From Halorarius halobius (GTDB taxonomy: Archaea > Halobacteriota > Halobacteria > Halobacteriales > Haloarculaceae): 64,000 bases of DNA. This document shows, one piece after another, positions 1-8,122 of the stretch. The notes below the pieces were generated by a model, which saw only the letters and a program-made list of their open reading frames with translations, was not told the DNA's origin and ran no database searches. Numbering within the stretch: the first letter of the stretch is position 1; each line of letters opens with the position of its first letter. The stretch spans positions 703,227 to 767,226 of the forward strand of contig NZ_CP101161.1 in assembly GCF_024298865.1 (NCBI RefSeq). Reading direction: 5' to 3'. The translations under genes were made by a program, and so were the position numbers.

Positions 1-382
1 CGTCGGCGTACTCGGCGTGGTGGCCCGGCGGCCGACCGATGGAGAACGGAGTGTCGCGGCCCTGGTCGCCGTCGAGCGCGCTGTCGGCGGCCCACGCCGC
101 CAGCCCCGCCGACGCGAGCGCCGCTTCCCACGTCGCCTCCACGGCGACGGTGTCGGCGTCCCACGTGCCGCCGCCCTCCTCGCAGAACTCCTCGACGGCG
201 GTCACGTAGTCGGGGTCGTGGACCGCCTCGACGTCGTCGACGCTCGCGGGGCCGCCGTCGGCGTACTCGACGCCGTGTTCCTTCGAGAGGCCGCGACGGA
301 TGGCCCGGAGGCGGTCGGCCGTCTCCGGATGCCGGGGGCCGGTGTCGTGGCGGAGACAGTCGTCGCGGTAGCCGAATCTCAT
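1..382 (-). CDS. Histone deacetylase / acetoin utilization family protein (N-terminal part)
   Basis: Read on the minus strand from an ATG at 382, this frame runs off the left edge of the window, so about 127 N-terminal residues are visible. They begin MRFGYRDDCLRHDTGPRHPE and include a VHDPDYV segment and the RPPGHHAEYAD motif, which carries the paired histidines of the class I/II deacetylase (AcuC/HdaI) active site. The family removes acetyl groups from lysine or small amines using bound zinc. The start codon overlaps the stop of the preceding histone gene (ATGA), so the two are probably translated from one message. The zinc ligands further downstream are outside the window. Substrate is unknown; histone or another protein is an inference from the neighbour. 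Confidence 0.9.
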   Translation of the reverse strand, partial: MRFGYRDDCLRHDTGPRHPETADRLRAIRRGLSKEHGVEYADGGPASVDDVEAVHDPDYVTAVEEFCEEGGGTWDADTVAVEATWEAALASAGLAAWAADSALDGDQGRDTPFSIGRPPGHHAEYAD

Positions 383-822
383 TCGGTGTCGTAGTACGGT
401 CCGAGTTCGACGTACGTCTCGACGTCCTCGCGTTTCACCGTCCGCCGGTCGGCGTGGCGGGCGAGCACGGCCGCCGCGGCCGCGACGGTGTCGGCGTACG
501 ATTCGAGTCGGCGGGCCAGCGCCACCCGCGCGTCCATCGACACGCGGTAGCGGTCGTCGATGTCGAGACGCGCGATGCGGTCGACCGGCGCGATGGGAAG
601 TTCGAGCGCATCCTTGTCGCCGGGGTCGACGCCGAAGTCCGCGGCCATCAGGGTCTTGCGGCCGTCCTCGGTCGCCCGCTCGGCCGCCTCGACGGCCAGC
701 TCGGCACCGCGAATCTGGATGCGGCGAGCCAGCTCCTCGGCGGCGCCGGCGCTCACGCGAAGCTCGCCCGCGTTGCGCCGGATGATGGTGTCTACCGGGG
801 CGAACGGCAACTCGACGCTCAT
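379..822 (-). CDS. Archaeal histone, double histone-fold protein
   Basis: The 147-residue product contains two histone folds in tandem, the arrangement usual in haloarchaea. The first opens with LPFAPVDTIIRRN and the second, near residue 70, with LPIAPVDRIARLD; each is followed by a long central helix and a short terminal helix. It would fold as an intramolecular dimer that binds DNA. The MSVEL start at 822 was chosen because a TATTAAG box lies about 28 bases upstream, which fits a leaderless transcript, and because the upstream frame extension is arginine- and cysteine-rich and not histone-like. It is followed directly by the deacetylase-family gene, sharing four bases. Confidence 0.93.
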   Translation of the reverse strand: MSVELPFAPVDTIIRRNAGELRVSAGAAEELARRIQIRGAELAVEAAERATEDGRKTLMAADFGVDPGDKDALELPIAPVDRIARLDIDDRYRVSMDARVALARRLESYADTVAAAAAVLARHADRRTVKREDVETYVELGPYYDTE

Positions 823-846
823 ACACCTTCGGCAGGGCGAGAGCGT

Positions 847-855
847 CTTAATACC
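847..855 (-). promoter_or_regulatory. TATA box of the histone gene
   Basis: On the minus strand the sequence GGTATTAAG lies with its centre about 28 bases before the histone ATG. This spacing is typical of haloarchaeal leaderless promoters and supports the chosen start. Confidence 0.55.
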
Positions 856-1332
856 CCACCTTTCCAGCACCCACCTTTCTGCACGGGCGGCTCGCTCCGC
901 TCGCCGCCCGACAAAAAGCTGGAGCAAAAAGACACGGCGGTGCTCCCTACGGTCGCGCCTTGGTCCCGCGCCTCACTGCGTTCGGCGCGGTGAACCGCCT
1001 CGCTCGCTTCCTCACTCGGCGGATGCTGTGGTCGATACAGAGTATCTTCATACCGGAGCAGTTTTATCGCGATAGCAACGATACCAAGGTAGACGGCACG
1101 GTCAGTCAGCCACCTTTCAACTCACGTGATTGTCACGTGGGAGTGCCGCTGGCTGTCCTACCCCGTCTCTCTACCGACCACGAGCGACAGCCAATCCATA
1201 CCTGAAGCGATACCGAAGTGAGTACGGCCACTCCGTTACGCGCAGTCACCAGAGTCCGAACCGCTCACACGCTCGGTGAGACGGGAAATCACAGCAAGCA
1301 TCCGCCGGGCGCCGAAGGCGCGAGACCCCCGA

Positions 1333-1344
1333 GCAAAAAGTGGT
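1333..1344 (-). terminator. T-tract terminator after the RPA-like gene
   Basis: Immediately after the stop codon the minus strand reads ACCACTTTTTGC. A five-T run right behind the stop is a common haloarchaeal termination signal. Almost the same string follows the EF-2 stop at 50,683-50,694. Confidence 0.45.
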
Positions 1345-2769
1345 TTAGAAGACCTCGTCGGCGTCCAGTCGGTCGCCGTCCATCCGGCCGCGAGCGGTGA
1401 CCTCCTCGCCGAGTTTCACGTTCGCGCTCGTCTCGACGGTGACGGCCTCCTCGCCGTTATCGAGCATCACGGGGTCGCCCGTCTGGACGACCGTGCCGGT
1501 GAACTCGGTCGTCTCGCCCGCATCGGGAGCATCGTCGGTCGCGTCCTCGGGGCCGGTATCCGGGGATTCGCCGTCCGCGAACGCGCCAAGTCCCTGCTCG
1601 CTCGGTTCCTCGTCGGCGTCGTCGTTCGCGTCGCCCCCGGCGTCCACGTCCGCCGTGGCCGTCGCGCCGTCGTCGAGTAGCGAGACGGTGGAACGCCACC
1701 CCGCCGACGCTTCGAGTTCGTCCTGCCAGCCGTCCTGTATCTCCACGTCCGTACACAGCACCTCGTCGCCGGGGCCGATATCCTTGTCCGCCTTGTCGCC
1801 CCACAGCGCGACGCGGATGTCGCCCGAGTCGTCCTGCAGGCGGAGGTTCCGCACCTGCCCCTCGGAGCCGTCGTCGCGGTCGAACGTGCGCTTGGGGTCG
1901 GCCGAGCGGACGACGCCCGCGATGTCGACCGTCTCGCCGATCTCGACCGCGTCGATGGCCGTGGTGTCGGGGACGTACGTCACGTCCTCGTCGAGTTGCT
2001 CGACCGCGCCGCGGTCGCCGACGTGGAGCTCCAGCGAGCCGTCGCGCTCGCGGACGTAGCCGTCGACGACCTCCACGGAGACGCCCTCGTCGAGTTCCGC
2101 CGCGAGGTCGGCCTTGCCGTCCCACAGCGTGACGCGCACGCGGCCCGTCTCGTCGCCGAGCGTGATGTTGGCGACTCGGCCCTCGGAGCCGTCGTCCCGC
2201 GAGAACGTCCGCACCTCGTCGGTGCCGAGCACCCGGCCCGCGAGGTTCACGTCCGACTGGCCGAGCGACAGCGATTCGGCGGTAGCCGTCTCGCCGACCT
2301 CCACGTCCACGTCGACCTCGTCGTCGCCCTCGACGCGGTCCGCGGAGACCTCCAGCCCGTTGTACCCCTCCTTGGGCCGGCCGGCGACCCGGAGCACCTG
2401 CCCCGTCGCCAGTTCCTCCTGGGCGGCCGCGGCGTCGTCGTCCCACAGCGCGACCCGAATCCGGCCGGTCTCGTCGGCCACCTCGATGTTGCAGACCCGG
2501 CCCTCGTCGTCATCGCCGTCGCGCTCGAACGTCCGGAGGTCGCCGACCGAGATCACCTTGCCGACGAACTTCACCTCCTCCATGCCCGCCTCGATGTCCG
2601 CGATGCCCTCGACCTCCCCCTCGGTGAGGTCGTGTGCGATGAGCATGGCCGCCGTCTCCTCGTCGGCCAGCCCCCCCATCTGCTCGACCTTGGCCTCGAC
2701 CGCCTCGCGGAACTCCTCGAGTTCCACGTCGGCGTCGAGGTCTTCGTAGATGTCCTCGATGTCGCCCAT
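1345..2769 (-). CDS. Single-stranded DNA-binding protein, RPA-like (RpaC type)
   Basis: The 474-residue product has an N-terminal helical region of about 65 residues, then at least three OB folds, each with the RTF-x-RD...EGRVxNI...DETGRIRVALW pattern (roughly residues 75-165, 185-275 and 285-375). An acidic linker and a last small OB-like segment ending LDADEVF follow. This layout matches the haloarchaeal RpaC/replication factor A family, which coats single-stranded DNA in replication and repair. Linkage to the histone gene is also seen in other haloarchaea, as far as I recall. The MGDIEDIYED start at 2769 was preferred over an ATG at 2784 because the AATACTTAAT box at 2797-2806 would give a leaderless transcript at the former. 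Confidence 0.88.
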   Translation of the reverse strand: MGDIEDIYEDLDADVELEEFREAVEAKVEQMGGLADEETAAMLIAHDLTEGEVEGIADIEAGMEEVKFVGKVISVGDLRTFERDGDDDEGRVCNIEVADETGRIRVALWDDDAAAAQEELATGQVLRVAGRPKEGYNGLEVSADRVEGDDEVDVDVEVGETATAESLSLGQSDVNLAGRVLGTDEVRTFSRDDGSEGRVANITLGDETGRVRVTLWDGKADLAAELDEGVSVEVVDGYVRERDGSLELHVGDRGAVEQLDEDVTYVPDTTAIDAVEIGETVDIAGVVRSADPKRTFDRDDGSEGQVRNLRLQDDSGDIRVALWGDKADKDIGPGDEVLCTDVEIQDGWQDELEASAGWRSTVSLLDDGATATADVDAGGDANDDADEEPSEQGLGAFADGESPDTGPEDATDDAPDAGETTEFTGTVVQTGDPVMLDNGEEAVTVETSANVKLGEEVTARGRMDGDRLDADEVF

Positions 2770-2796
2770 TCCTACCGATGGCATGGTAGCGTCCCG

Positions 2797-2806
2797 ATTA
2801 AGTATT
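2797..2806 (-). promoter_or_regulatory. TATA box of the RPA-like gene
   Basis: The minus strand reads AATACTTAAT with its centre about 32 bases before the MGDI start codon, which fits an archaeal core promoter with a very short or absent leader. Confidence 0.5.
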
Positions 2807-2955
2807 GTCGTTGTGCGGGCACACCGGTGCAGTCGAGCGGTTTTCCGCGGCGTGGTCGCCTCGTCATGCGTCGGGTGGCCGCGGCATGCTACTTGAACCC
2901 TCGCCGGGGGGCGAATCGTAACCCCTTTACCCACCAGCGGGGTATCGTAGAGTGA

Positions 2956-3028
2956 GTCCTGATAGGGTAGTGGACTATCCTCTTGGCTTGCGGAGCCAGG
3001 GACCGGAGTTCAAATCTCCGTCAGGACG
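2956..3028 (+). tRNA. tRNA-Arg (anticodon GCG)
   Basis: The acceptor arms GTCCTGA and TCAGGAC pair fully. The anticodon stem TTGGC/GCCAG holds the loop TTGCGGA with anticodon GCG at 2990-2992. The T arm is CGGAG-TTCAAAT-CTCCG, followed by discriminator G. The CCA end is not encoded. It would read CGC and CGU arginine codons. No foreign element is attached to its 3' end. Confidence 0.95.
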
Positions 3029-3136
3029 TTTCTGCCACGAACCAGCGCCGTGAGAGCCGCGTAGCGTGTGCTCGTTCGCGGCCCTCCCGTTCGGGTCGCC
3101 CCCATTCTGATACCGGAGCACGTCGAACCGCCGCGT

Positions 3137-3361
3137 ATGCTACTCCAGATGGGCGTGCCAGTCGGGCCGGAGCTCCTGGTGCTCAACCTCCTCGTCGCCG
3201 CCATCGTCGCGTACTTCACCTACCGCGACGCCGAGAAGCGGCCCGGCGTGAACGCGGCGCTGTGGGCCGGCGTGATGGGACTGGCGTCCCTGCTGTTGAG
3301 CCTCGTCGGCTTCCTCGTGGTGTTCGCCATCTACTACTTCGTGGTCGTCCGGAAGGGATGA
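3137..3361 (+). CDS. Small two-helix membrane protein (LQMGxPxGPELL type)
   Basis: The 74-residue product starts MLLQMGVPVGPELL. It has two hydrophobic segments (about residues 10-27 and 42-70) separated by a charged loop, YRDAEKRPGVN. I do not know a function. The first ATG after an untranslatable upstream stretch was chosen. The stop overlaps the start of the amino-acid transporter gene (ATGA), so the pair is co-translated. A clear paralogue with the same N-terminal signature and loop lies at 48,706-48,942. The pattern of a loop between two helices suggests a small accessory or assembly protein, but that is an inference. Confidence 0.72.
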   Translation: MLLQMGVPVGPELLVLNLLVAAIVAYFTYRDAEKRPGVNAALWAGVMGLASLLLSLVGFLVVFAIYYFVVVRKG

Positions 3362-4611
3362 CGGGCGCCGACGGCCCGGGCGCGAGCGAGGCCGCCGCCC
3401 CGTCGCTCCAGCGGTCGCTGGGGCTGTTCGAGGCGACGGTGTACGGCGTCGGCCTCATCCTCGGAGCGGGCATCTACGCCATCCTCGGGGAGGCCACCGC
3501 ACTCGCTGGCGAGGCTGTGGCGCTGGCGTTCCTCGTCGCGGCCGTCGTCGCCTCCTTCACCGGTCTCTCGTACGCGGAACTCGCCTCCCGGTTCCCGAAG
3601 GGCGAGGGCGACTACGTGTACGTCCGCGAGGCGTTCGCCAGCAAGCGACTGGCCGAACTGACCGCGCTGTTGCGCGTGTTCGTCGGCGCCGTGTCGACGG
3701 CGGCCGTCGCGCTCGCCTTTGCGGGCTACCTCTCGTCGTTCGCGCCCGTTCCGACCGTGCCGGCGGCGCTCGCGCTGGTGGCGGCCGCCTCGTTCGTCAA
3801 CTACTGGGGCATCGAGGCGTCCGCGCGGCTGAACCTCGCGCTGACGGCCGCGGAGGTGGCCGGCCTGTTCGTCGTCGTCTACGTCGGCTGGGGGACGTGG
3901 GGGTCGGTCGCGGTGCTGGACGCACCGGGCGGCGTGCCCGCCGTCGTCGAGGCGGCGTTCCTCGTGTTCTTCGCGTACCTCGGGTTCGGGTCGATCGTCA
4001 CCGTCGCCGAGGAGACGACCGACCCCACGCGGACCATCCCGCGGGCCATCGTGCTCGCCATCGCCACGACGACGGTGCTGTACGTCGCTGTCGCGCTCTC
4101 GGCCGTCGGCGTCGTCGACTGGCGCGTGCTCGGCGCGTCCTCCTCGCCGCTGGCGCTCGTGGCAGGCACCGCCGCGGGCCGGGCCGCCGGCTCGCTGGTC
4201 GCGGCCATCGCGCTGGCCTCCACCGCGAACACGGTGCTCATCCTGCTGGTGTCCACCTCACGGCTGGTGTACGGCGTGGCGAAATCCGAGTACCGGTCGC
4301 TCCCGACGCTGTTCTCGCGGGTCCATCCCGACCGCCGGACGCCGTACGCGGCCATCGCGCTCGTCGCCGGCGCCACCGTGCCGTTCGTGCTGGTCGGCGA
4401 CCTCGGGGCCGTCGCGGGCGTCGCCAACGCCGCCCTGCTCGTCGTCTTCGTGCTCGTCAACGCCGCCCTGCTGAAACTCCGGTACGACCGCCCGGACGAC
4501 CGCGGAGGGTTCACCGCGCCGCTGACCGTCGGCCGAGTCGCGCCGACGGCGCTCGCGGGACTGCTCACCGCCGTCGCCCTGCTCGTCGTCTACGTCGGGA
4601 GCGCGGGCTGA
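3358..4611 (+). CDS. APC-superfamily amino acid permease
   Basis: The 417-residue product has about 12 hydrophobic segments. The first carries the signature VGLILGAGIYAILGEATALAG, where the GAGIY turn in helix 1 is the usual substrate-binding break in amino acid/polyamine/cation transporters. The loop EETTDPTRTIPRAI after helix 6 is also typical of the family. The start at 3358 overlaps the preceding small membrane gene by four bases; an upstream extension of the same frame would run through the tRNA-Arg gene and is not credible. The substrate cannot be told from sequence. The carboxy end GSAG is short, without a regulatory USP domain seen in some relatives. Confidence 0.88.
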   Translation: MTGADGPGASEAAAPSLQRSLGLFEATVYGVGLILGAGIYAILGEATALAGEAVALAFLVAAVVASFTGLSYAELASRFPKGEGDYVYVREAFASKRLAELTALLRVFVGAVSTAAVALAFAGYLSSFAPVPTVPAALALVAAASFVNYWGIEASARLNLALTAAEVAGLFVVVYVGWGTWGSVAVLDAPGGVPAVVEAAFLVFFAYLGFGSIVTVAEETTDPTRTIPRAIVLAIATTTVLYVAVALSAVGVVDWRVLGASSSPLALVAGTAAGRAAGSLVAAIALASTANTVLILLVSTSRLVYGVAKSEYRSLPTLFSRVHPDRRTPYAAIALVAGATVPFVLVGDLGAVAGVANAALLVVFVLVNAALLKLRYDRPDDRGGFTAPLTVGRVAPTALAGLLTAVALLVVYVGSAG

Positions 4612-4757
4612 CTCTATAGCGGTTCGGAGCCGAACGTGGCCGACCCGACCGGGACGTACCCCACATACGACCGCTTTTGGGCGCGCTCGTCGCACGCCCG
4701 CTCGAGGATGGCAACCGACTACCTGGCGCGAGCGGGCGGCGACGATCGGGTGGAGCC

Positions 4758-5495
4758 GTGACCGACCGCCTCGCGGACGCCGACCGGCTCCTGCGGCGCG
4801 AGCGCCGCCGGGTCGTCGACGAGCGGGAGGCGGTCACCGCCTTCGCCGACCGGGTCGCGTCGATTCCGGCGGACGCCACGCCGGAGCTCGGTGCCGGCAC
4901 CGCCCTCGTCGAGCGACCGGCGACCGGCACCCAGCGCGTCCGCGACGCCTACGAGGCGACGGTGATGAGTGTCCCCCACTACGACGAGGACTACGGCGAC
5001 GACACCGACGCGAGCCTCCGCGCGGAGTTCGGCGCCCCCGTGGCGGCGGCGCTCGACGGCGGCTTCGACGACCGGACGAAACGCGGCCTGCTGTCGGCCG
5101 CCCGCGAGGCGCGCCGCGAGCGGGCGCGTCTCGTCGGTGCCCTCGACGCCGAACGCGAGTCGCTGGACGGGGTTCGCGAGTTCGTCACGGAGACGGTGAC
5201 GGAGCTGGAGCGGGTCGACGGGGAACCGCTGTCCGACCGGGGGTTCGGCGCGCTCGACGCGCTCCGGGCGCGCCTCGACGTGCTCCGGGAGCATTGCGAC
5301 GCCGCCGCCGCCGACCGACAGGCCGACATCCGGAAGAACCGGGACGAACTGGGCCTGTCCGACGAGTTCCCCGACCTCCAGACGTACCTCTACGACCCGC
5401 TCGACGACCGCTACCCCGCGCTCGCGGCGCTCGCGGACCTCGGCGACGCGGTGGCGACCACACGACGACGCGTCGAACGGCGGATGTACGCCTGA
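4758..5495 (+). CDS. Haloarchaeal coiled-coil protein of unknown function (possibly DUF7260)
   Basis: The 245-residue product is almost wholly helical and rich in Arg, Asp and Glu. It has heptad-like stretches near residues 1-30 (DADRLLRRERRRVVDERE) and 110-200. It contains a conserved-looking VPHYDEDYGDD segment near residue 75 and YLYDPLDDRYPALAAL close to the C-terminus. I recall similar proteins being listed as DUF7260 in haloarchaea, but cannot confirm it. The GTG at 4758 was chosen because the upstream frame is poor in acidic residues. It stands alone between the permease and a converging MaoC gene. Confidence 0.65.
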   Translation: MTDRLADADRLLRRERRRVVDEREAVTAFADRVASIPADATPELGAGTALVERPATGTQRVRDAYEATVMSVPHYDEDYGDDTDASLRAEFGAPVAAALDGGFDDRTKRGLLSAAREARRERARLVGALDAERESLDGVREFVTETVTELERVDGEPLSDRGFGALDALRARLDVLREHCDAAAADRQADIRKNRDELGLSDEFPDLQTYLYDPLDDRYPALAALADLGDAVATTRRRVERRMYA

Positions 5496-5663
5496 ACACC
5501 TCTGTCGAGGCGTCCGCCTCGCTCACTCGTCCCCGCGACGCTCGCGTGTCGCTCCCGCCGGTCGCTCCCGCTCGCTCATCCGGAGCCGTTCGCTGCGCTC
5601 ACGGCTCCCGCATCTCACGGCTCGCCCCGCTCGCCGTTCGACGTTCCGAGGCGTTCGCTTCGC
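5496..5663. other. Low-complexity intergenic stretch
   Basis: This gap between converging genes is built of near-repeats such as GCGTTCGCTTCGCTCACG and CCGTTCGCTGCGCTCACGG. Such degenerate palindromic GC tracts are common between haloarchaeal genes and may help end transcription from both sides. No gene is supported. Confidence 0.4.
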
Positions 5664-6107
5664 TCACGCCTCGCGCATCTCGTACAGCACCAACCCCACG
5701 TACGACATCACCTCGGTCCCGTCCGCATAGACGGTCGTCCCCGAGTGGACCAGCCCCATCCCGGGCATGTAGTTCGGCTCCTTCTCCAGTATCTCCGTCT
5801 CGGCGGTGAGCGTGTCGCCCGGGCGCACCGGCTGTTTCCACCGCAGTTCGTCGACGCCGACCGCACCGCTGGCTTTCGAGTCGTTCATCACGTTCTCGAC
5901 GAGCATCCGCATCGTCATCGCGGCGGTGTGCCAGCCGGAGGCGATGAGCCCCCCGAACAGCGACTCCTCGGCCTTCTCCTCGTCGACGTGGAACGGCTGG
6001 GGGTCGTACTGCTCGGCGAACTCCACGACCTCCTCCTTCGTCACCTCGTAGCTACCGAACTCGCGGCTGTCGCCGACTTCCAGGTCCTCGAAATACTCCT
6101 CTGGCAT
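5664..6107 (-). CDS. MaoC family (R)-specific enoyl-CoA hydratase
   Basis: The 147-residue product is one hot-dog domain. It opens MPEEYFEDLEVGD and carries the hydratase-2 motif region YDPQPFHVDEEKAEES followed by FGGLIASGWHTAAM, which holds the catalytic Asp/His pair of MaoC-type hydratases. Length is normal for a single-domain MaoC protein. Such enzymes add water to trans-2-enoyl-CoA to give (R)-3-hydroxyacyl-CoA. The gene is divergent from the DUF309 gene across a 70-base gap. Its physiological pathway is not shown by the neighbours. Confidence 0.9.
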   Translation of the reverse strand: MPEEYFEDLEVGDSREFGSYEVTKEEVVEFAEQYDPQPFHVDEEKAEESLFGGLIASGWHTAAMTMRMLVENVMNDSKASGAVGVDELRWKQPVRPGDTLTAETEILEKEPNYMPGMGLVHSGTTVYADGTEVMSYVGLVLYEMREA

Positions 6108-6177
6108 CGTCGGACGGGGGACGCCTCGGGGGATAAACGTTCGCCGCGCTTTAGCCGTCGCACCCGAAACAGGGGGT

Positions 6178-6810
6178 ATGGAGCGCCCCGACGTGCTGGA
6201 GCCGGTCGACTACCTCCGGGCCGGCATCGCCATCCACAACGAGGGGTACCACCACGCCGCCCACGACGCCTGGGAGGACCGCTGGCTCGACCTAGAAGAG
6301 GGTGACGAGAAGGACCTCCTCCAGGGGCTCATCCAGTTCACCGCCGCCGTCCACCACGCCCGCGAGCGGAACTGGGCGGGCGCGACCGGGCTCGCCGCGA
6401 GTGCCCGCGAGTACCTCGCCGACCTCGACGACGACCACGACGTGAACGTCGGCGAGGTCCGCGACTGGCTCGCGCGACTCGAACGCGACCCGGAACTCCT
6501 CGAGCGCGAGCCGGTGCTGGAGCTGACTCACCGCGGGGAGCCGCTCCGGTTCGGTCCCGATTTCAAACTGGCCGCCGTCGCCGCGCCGCTGGTCGCGGAG
6601 GCGCGGGGCTACGACCCCGACCTGCTGGCGGAGGCCGCGACGTACGGGCTGGCCGACCGGGCCGACGAGGGGACGCTGACACAGTTCGAGACGTTCGTCC
6701 TCGACTTCCTGAACGGAGGCGACCGGCTCCCCGTCGTCGTCCAGCGGCTCGAACAGGCGGTCGAGCGTCGGCGGAGCCGCGAGAACGACGTCAAGGGGCT
6801 GTTCGACTAA
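6178..6810 (+). CDS. DUF309 domain protein
   Basis: The 210-residue product has the N-terminal DUF309 signature HNEGYHHAAHDAWEDRW with GLIQFTAAVHHA about 35 residues later, giving a small helical bundle with conserved His and Trp residues. The family is widespread and has no proven function. The C-terminal half is acidic and helical and ends VKGLFD. Its last four bases overlap the end of the oppositely oriented methyltransferase gene, so the two genes converge tail to tail. Confidence 0.85.
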   Translation: MERPDVLEPVDYLRAGIAIHNEGYHHAAHDAWEDRWLDLEEGDEKDLLQGLIQFTAAVHHARERNWAGATGLAASAREYLADLDDDHDVNVGEVRDWLARLERDPELLEREPVLELTHRGEPLRFGPDFKLAAVAAPLVAEARGYDPDLLAEAATYGLADRADEGTLTQFETFVLDFLNGGDRLPVVVQRLEQAVERRRSRENDVKGLFD

Positions 6811-7430
6811 CCGAGAAGCGGGACGAACCGGACGCCACCGTGGTCCGTCCGCGTCCACCCGTCGCCGTCGTGGTCGAACAGATACAGCGTCTGCCGCTGG
6901 TCGCCGACCGGCGCGAGCAGTCGCCCGCAGTCGCGCACCTGCTCGAACAACGCGTCGGGCACCTCGCGGGCGGCACACGTCAGGTAGCAGGCGTCGAAGG
7001 GCGCGTGCTCGGGCCAGCCCTCGCGGCCGTCGCCCGCCTGGACGTGGACATCGTACTCGAGTCGGTCGAGCCGGTCGTGGGCTTGCTCGGCGAGCGCGTC
7101 GTGGTACTCGACGGAGTAGACGTTGCCCGGGCCGACGAGTTCCGCGGTGACGGCGGCGTGGTAGCCACAGCCGGTGCCGATTTCGAGGACGCGCTCACCC
7201 CTGTCGAGGTCAAGCAGGTCACACATCACCGCGACCATGTGGGGCGCGGAGACTGTCTGACCCTCGCCGATGGAGAGCGGGCGGTCGCGGTACGCCTGCC
7301 CACGGACCGACTCGGGGACGAACTCGTGGCGCGGCACCGCCCGGAGCGCGTCGGCGACCCGGCCGTCGTCGATGCGGCCGGTCTCGACGAGTCGGTCGAC
7401 CAGCCGCCCGCGGGCCGCCTCGCGGCTCAT
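6807..7430 (-). CDS. pcm: Protein-L-isoaspartate O-methyltransferase
   Basis: The 207-residue product has the PIMT layout: an N-terminal region with VPRHEFVPESVRGQAY and the substrate-site segment IGEGQTVSAPHMVA, then the SAM-binding motif VLEIGTGCGYHAAV and a conserved YDVHVQAGDG region. It methylates isoaspartyl residues in aged proteins and so starts their repair. Length and motifs are complete. It lies one base after the HVO_0476-type zinc-finger gene on the same strand, so the two are likely one transcript. Confidence 0.93.
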   Translation of the reverse strand: MSREAARGRLVDRLVETGRIDDGRVADALRAVPRHEFVPESVRGQAYRDRPLSIGEGQTVSAPHMVAVMCDLLDLDRGERVLEIGTGCGYHAAVTAELVGPGNVYSVEYHDALAEQAHDRLDRLEYDVHVQAGDGREGWPEHAPFDACYLTCAAREVPDALFEQVRDCGRLLAPVGDQRQTLYLFDHDGDGWTRTDHGGVRFVPLLG

Positions 7431-7431
7431 C

Positions 7432-8076
7432 CTACCAGGCCGACCACGCGCTCGTGGTCTGGTCGCGCCCGTACACCCGCTTGAGGTCCTTGGCGAACGC
7501 CCAGTCGCCGTCGTGGTCGTACTGCGAGAGGGTGTACCCCTCGGCGCCGTCGCGGACGACGAATCCCTCTATCTCGAACTCCTCGCCGCCGTACTCCGCG
7601 ACCTCGCCGACCTCGAACTTCTCGTCGCCGGGCACCTGCAGTTTCAGCGACCGCGTCTCCTCGTCCTCGCCGCCTTTCGGGTGGAGCGTCAGGTCGACCG
7701 AGACGTTGCCGACGGCGCGAGTCCACACCGTCTGGACCGTCTCGACGTCGATGCGGTCGACCCGCTGTTCGCTCTCCTTCTGAAGCGACGTGATTCGCAC
7801 CTGCATCAGCGCCTCCGGCGCGTCCAGCAGGAACTCGTCGCCCGTCTCCAGTTCCGTCCCCGGCGGGAACTCGTGGCGCGCCGAGAAGGAGTCGCCGTCC
7901 TGCGAGACGACGACCTGTCGCTCGACCGTCTCGGGACCCGACAGGTCCTCCTTGTGGACGTGGTCACACTCCGTACACCGGACCGTCGACAGCCCGGCCT
8001 CCTTCAGAACTTCGTGGGCGGTCGGCTCCTCGGGCGAACACGAGGGACACGCGACCGCGACGCGTGAGGTACTCAT
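7432..8076 (-). CDS. HVO_0476 family zinc-finger protein
   Basis: The 214-residue product begins with a zinc ribbon: VACPSCSPE near residue 8 and VRCTECDHVH near residue 32. A beta-rich body follows, containing QVRITSLQKESEQRVDRIDVE, an alternating-strand pattern, and ends in TTSAWSAW. I recognise it as the haloarchaeal family typified by HVO_0476; its role is unknown but the ribbon suggests nucleic-acid or protein binding. Start ATG at 8076 gives the complete first zinc knuckle. It is followed directly by pcm. Confidence 0.82.
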   Translation of the reverse strand: MSTSRVAVACPSCSPEEPTAHEVLKEAGLSTVRCTECDHVHKEDLSGPETVERQVVVSQDGDSFSARHEFPPGTELETGDEFLLDAPEALMQVRITSLQKESEQRVDRIDVETVQTVWTRAVGNVSVDLTLHPKGGEDEETRSLKLQVPGDEKFEVGEVAEYGGEEFEIEGFVVRDGAEGYTLSQYDHDGDWAFAKDLKRVYGRDQTTSAWSAW

Positions 8077-8122
8077 TGGCGGCTCTACCGCGCGCTGACG
8101 TAAAAGCGCGTGGACTGGCGGC

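Larger units (their letters stand above)
823..1344. other. Non-coding gap with palindrome and A/T tracts
   Basis: No convincing gene was found in this 522-base stretch between the histone and the RPA-like gene. Short frames here have arginine- and serine-rich translations with no family resemblance. It holds the histone promoter, two AAAAAG tracts near 914-930 which could be termination signals, a G/C hairpin near 887-911, and a perfect inverted repeat CACGTGA-TTG-TCACGTG at 1123-1139. Confidence 0.5.

Noticed and set aside
1-394. Plus-strand frame at the left edge
   Set aside because: The minus strand encodes a deacetylase-family start with RPPGHHA and an exact overlap with the histone stop, which explains the stretch.
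5496-5690. Possible CRISPR-like or regulatory repeat array
   Set aside because: The TTCGCTTCGCTCACG-type repeats are short, irregular and lack spacers; they are ordinary haloarchaeal intergenic low complexity.
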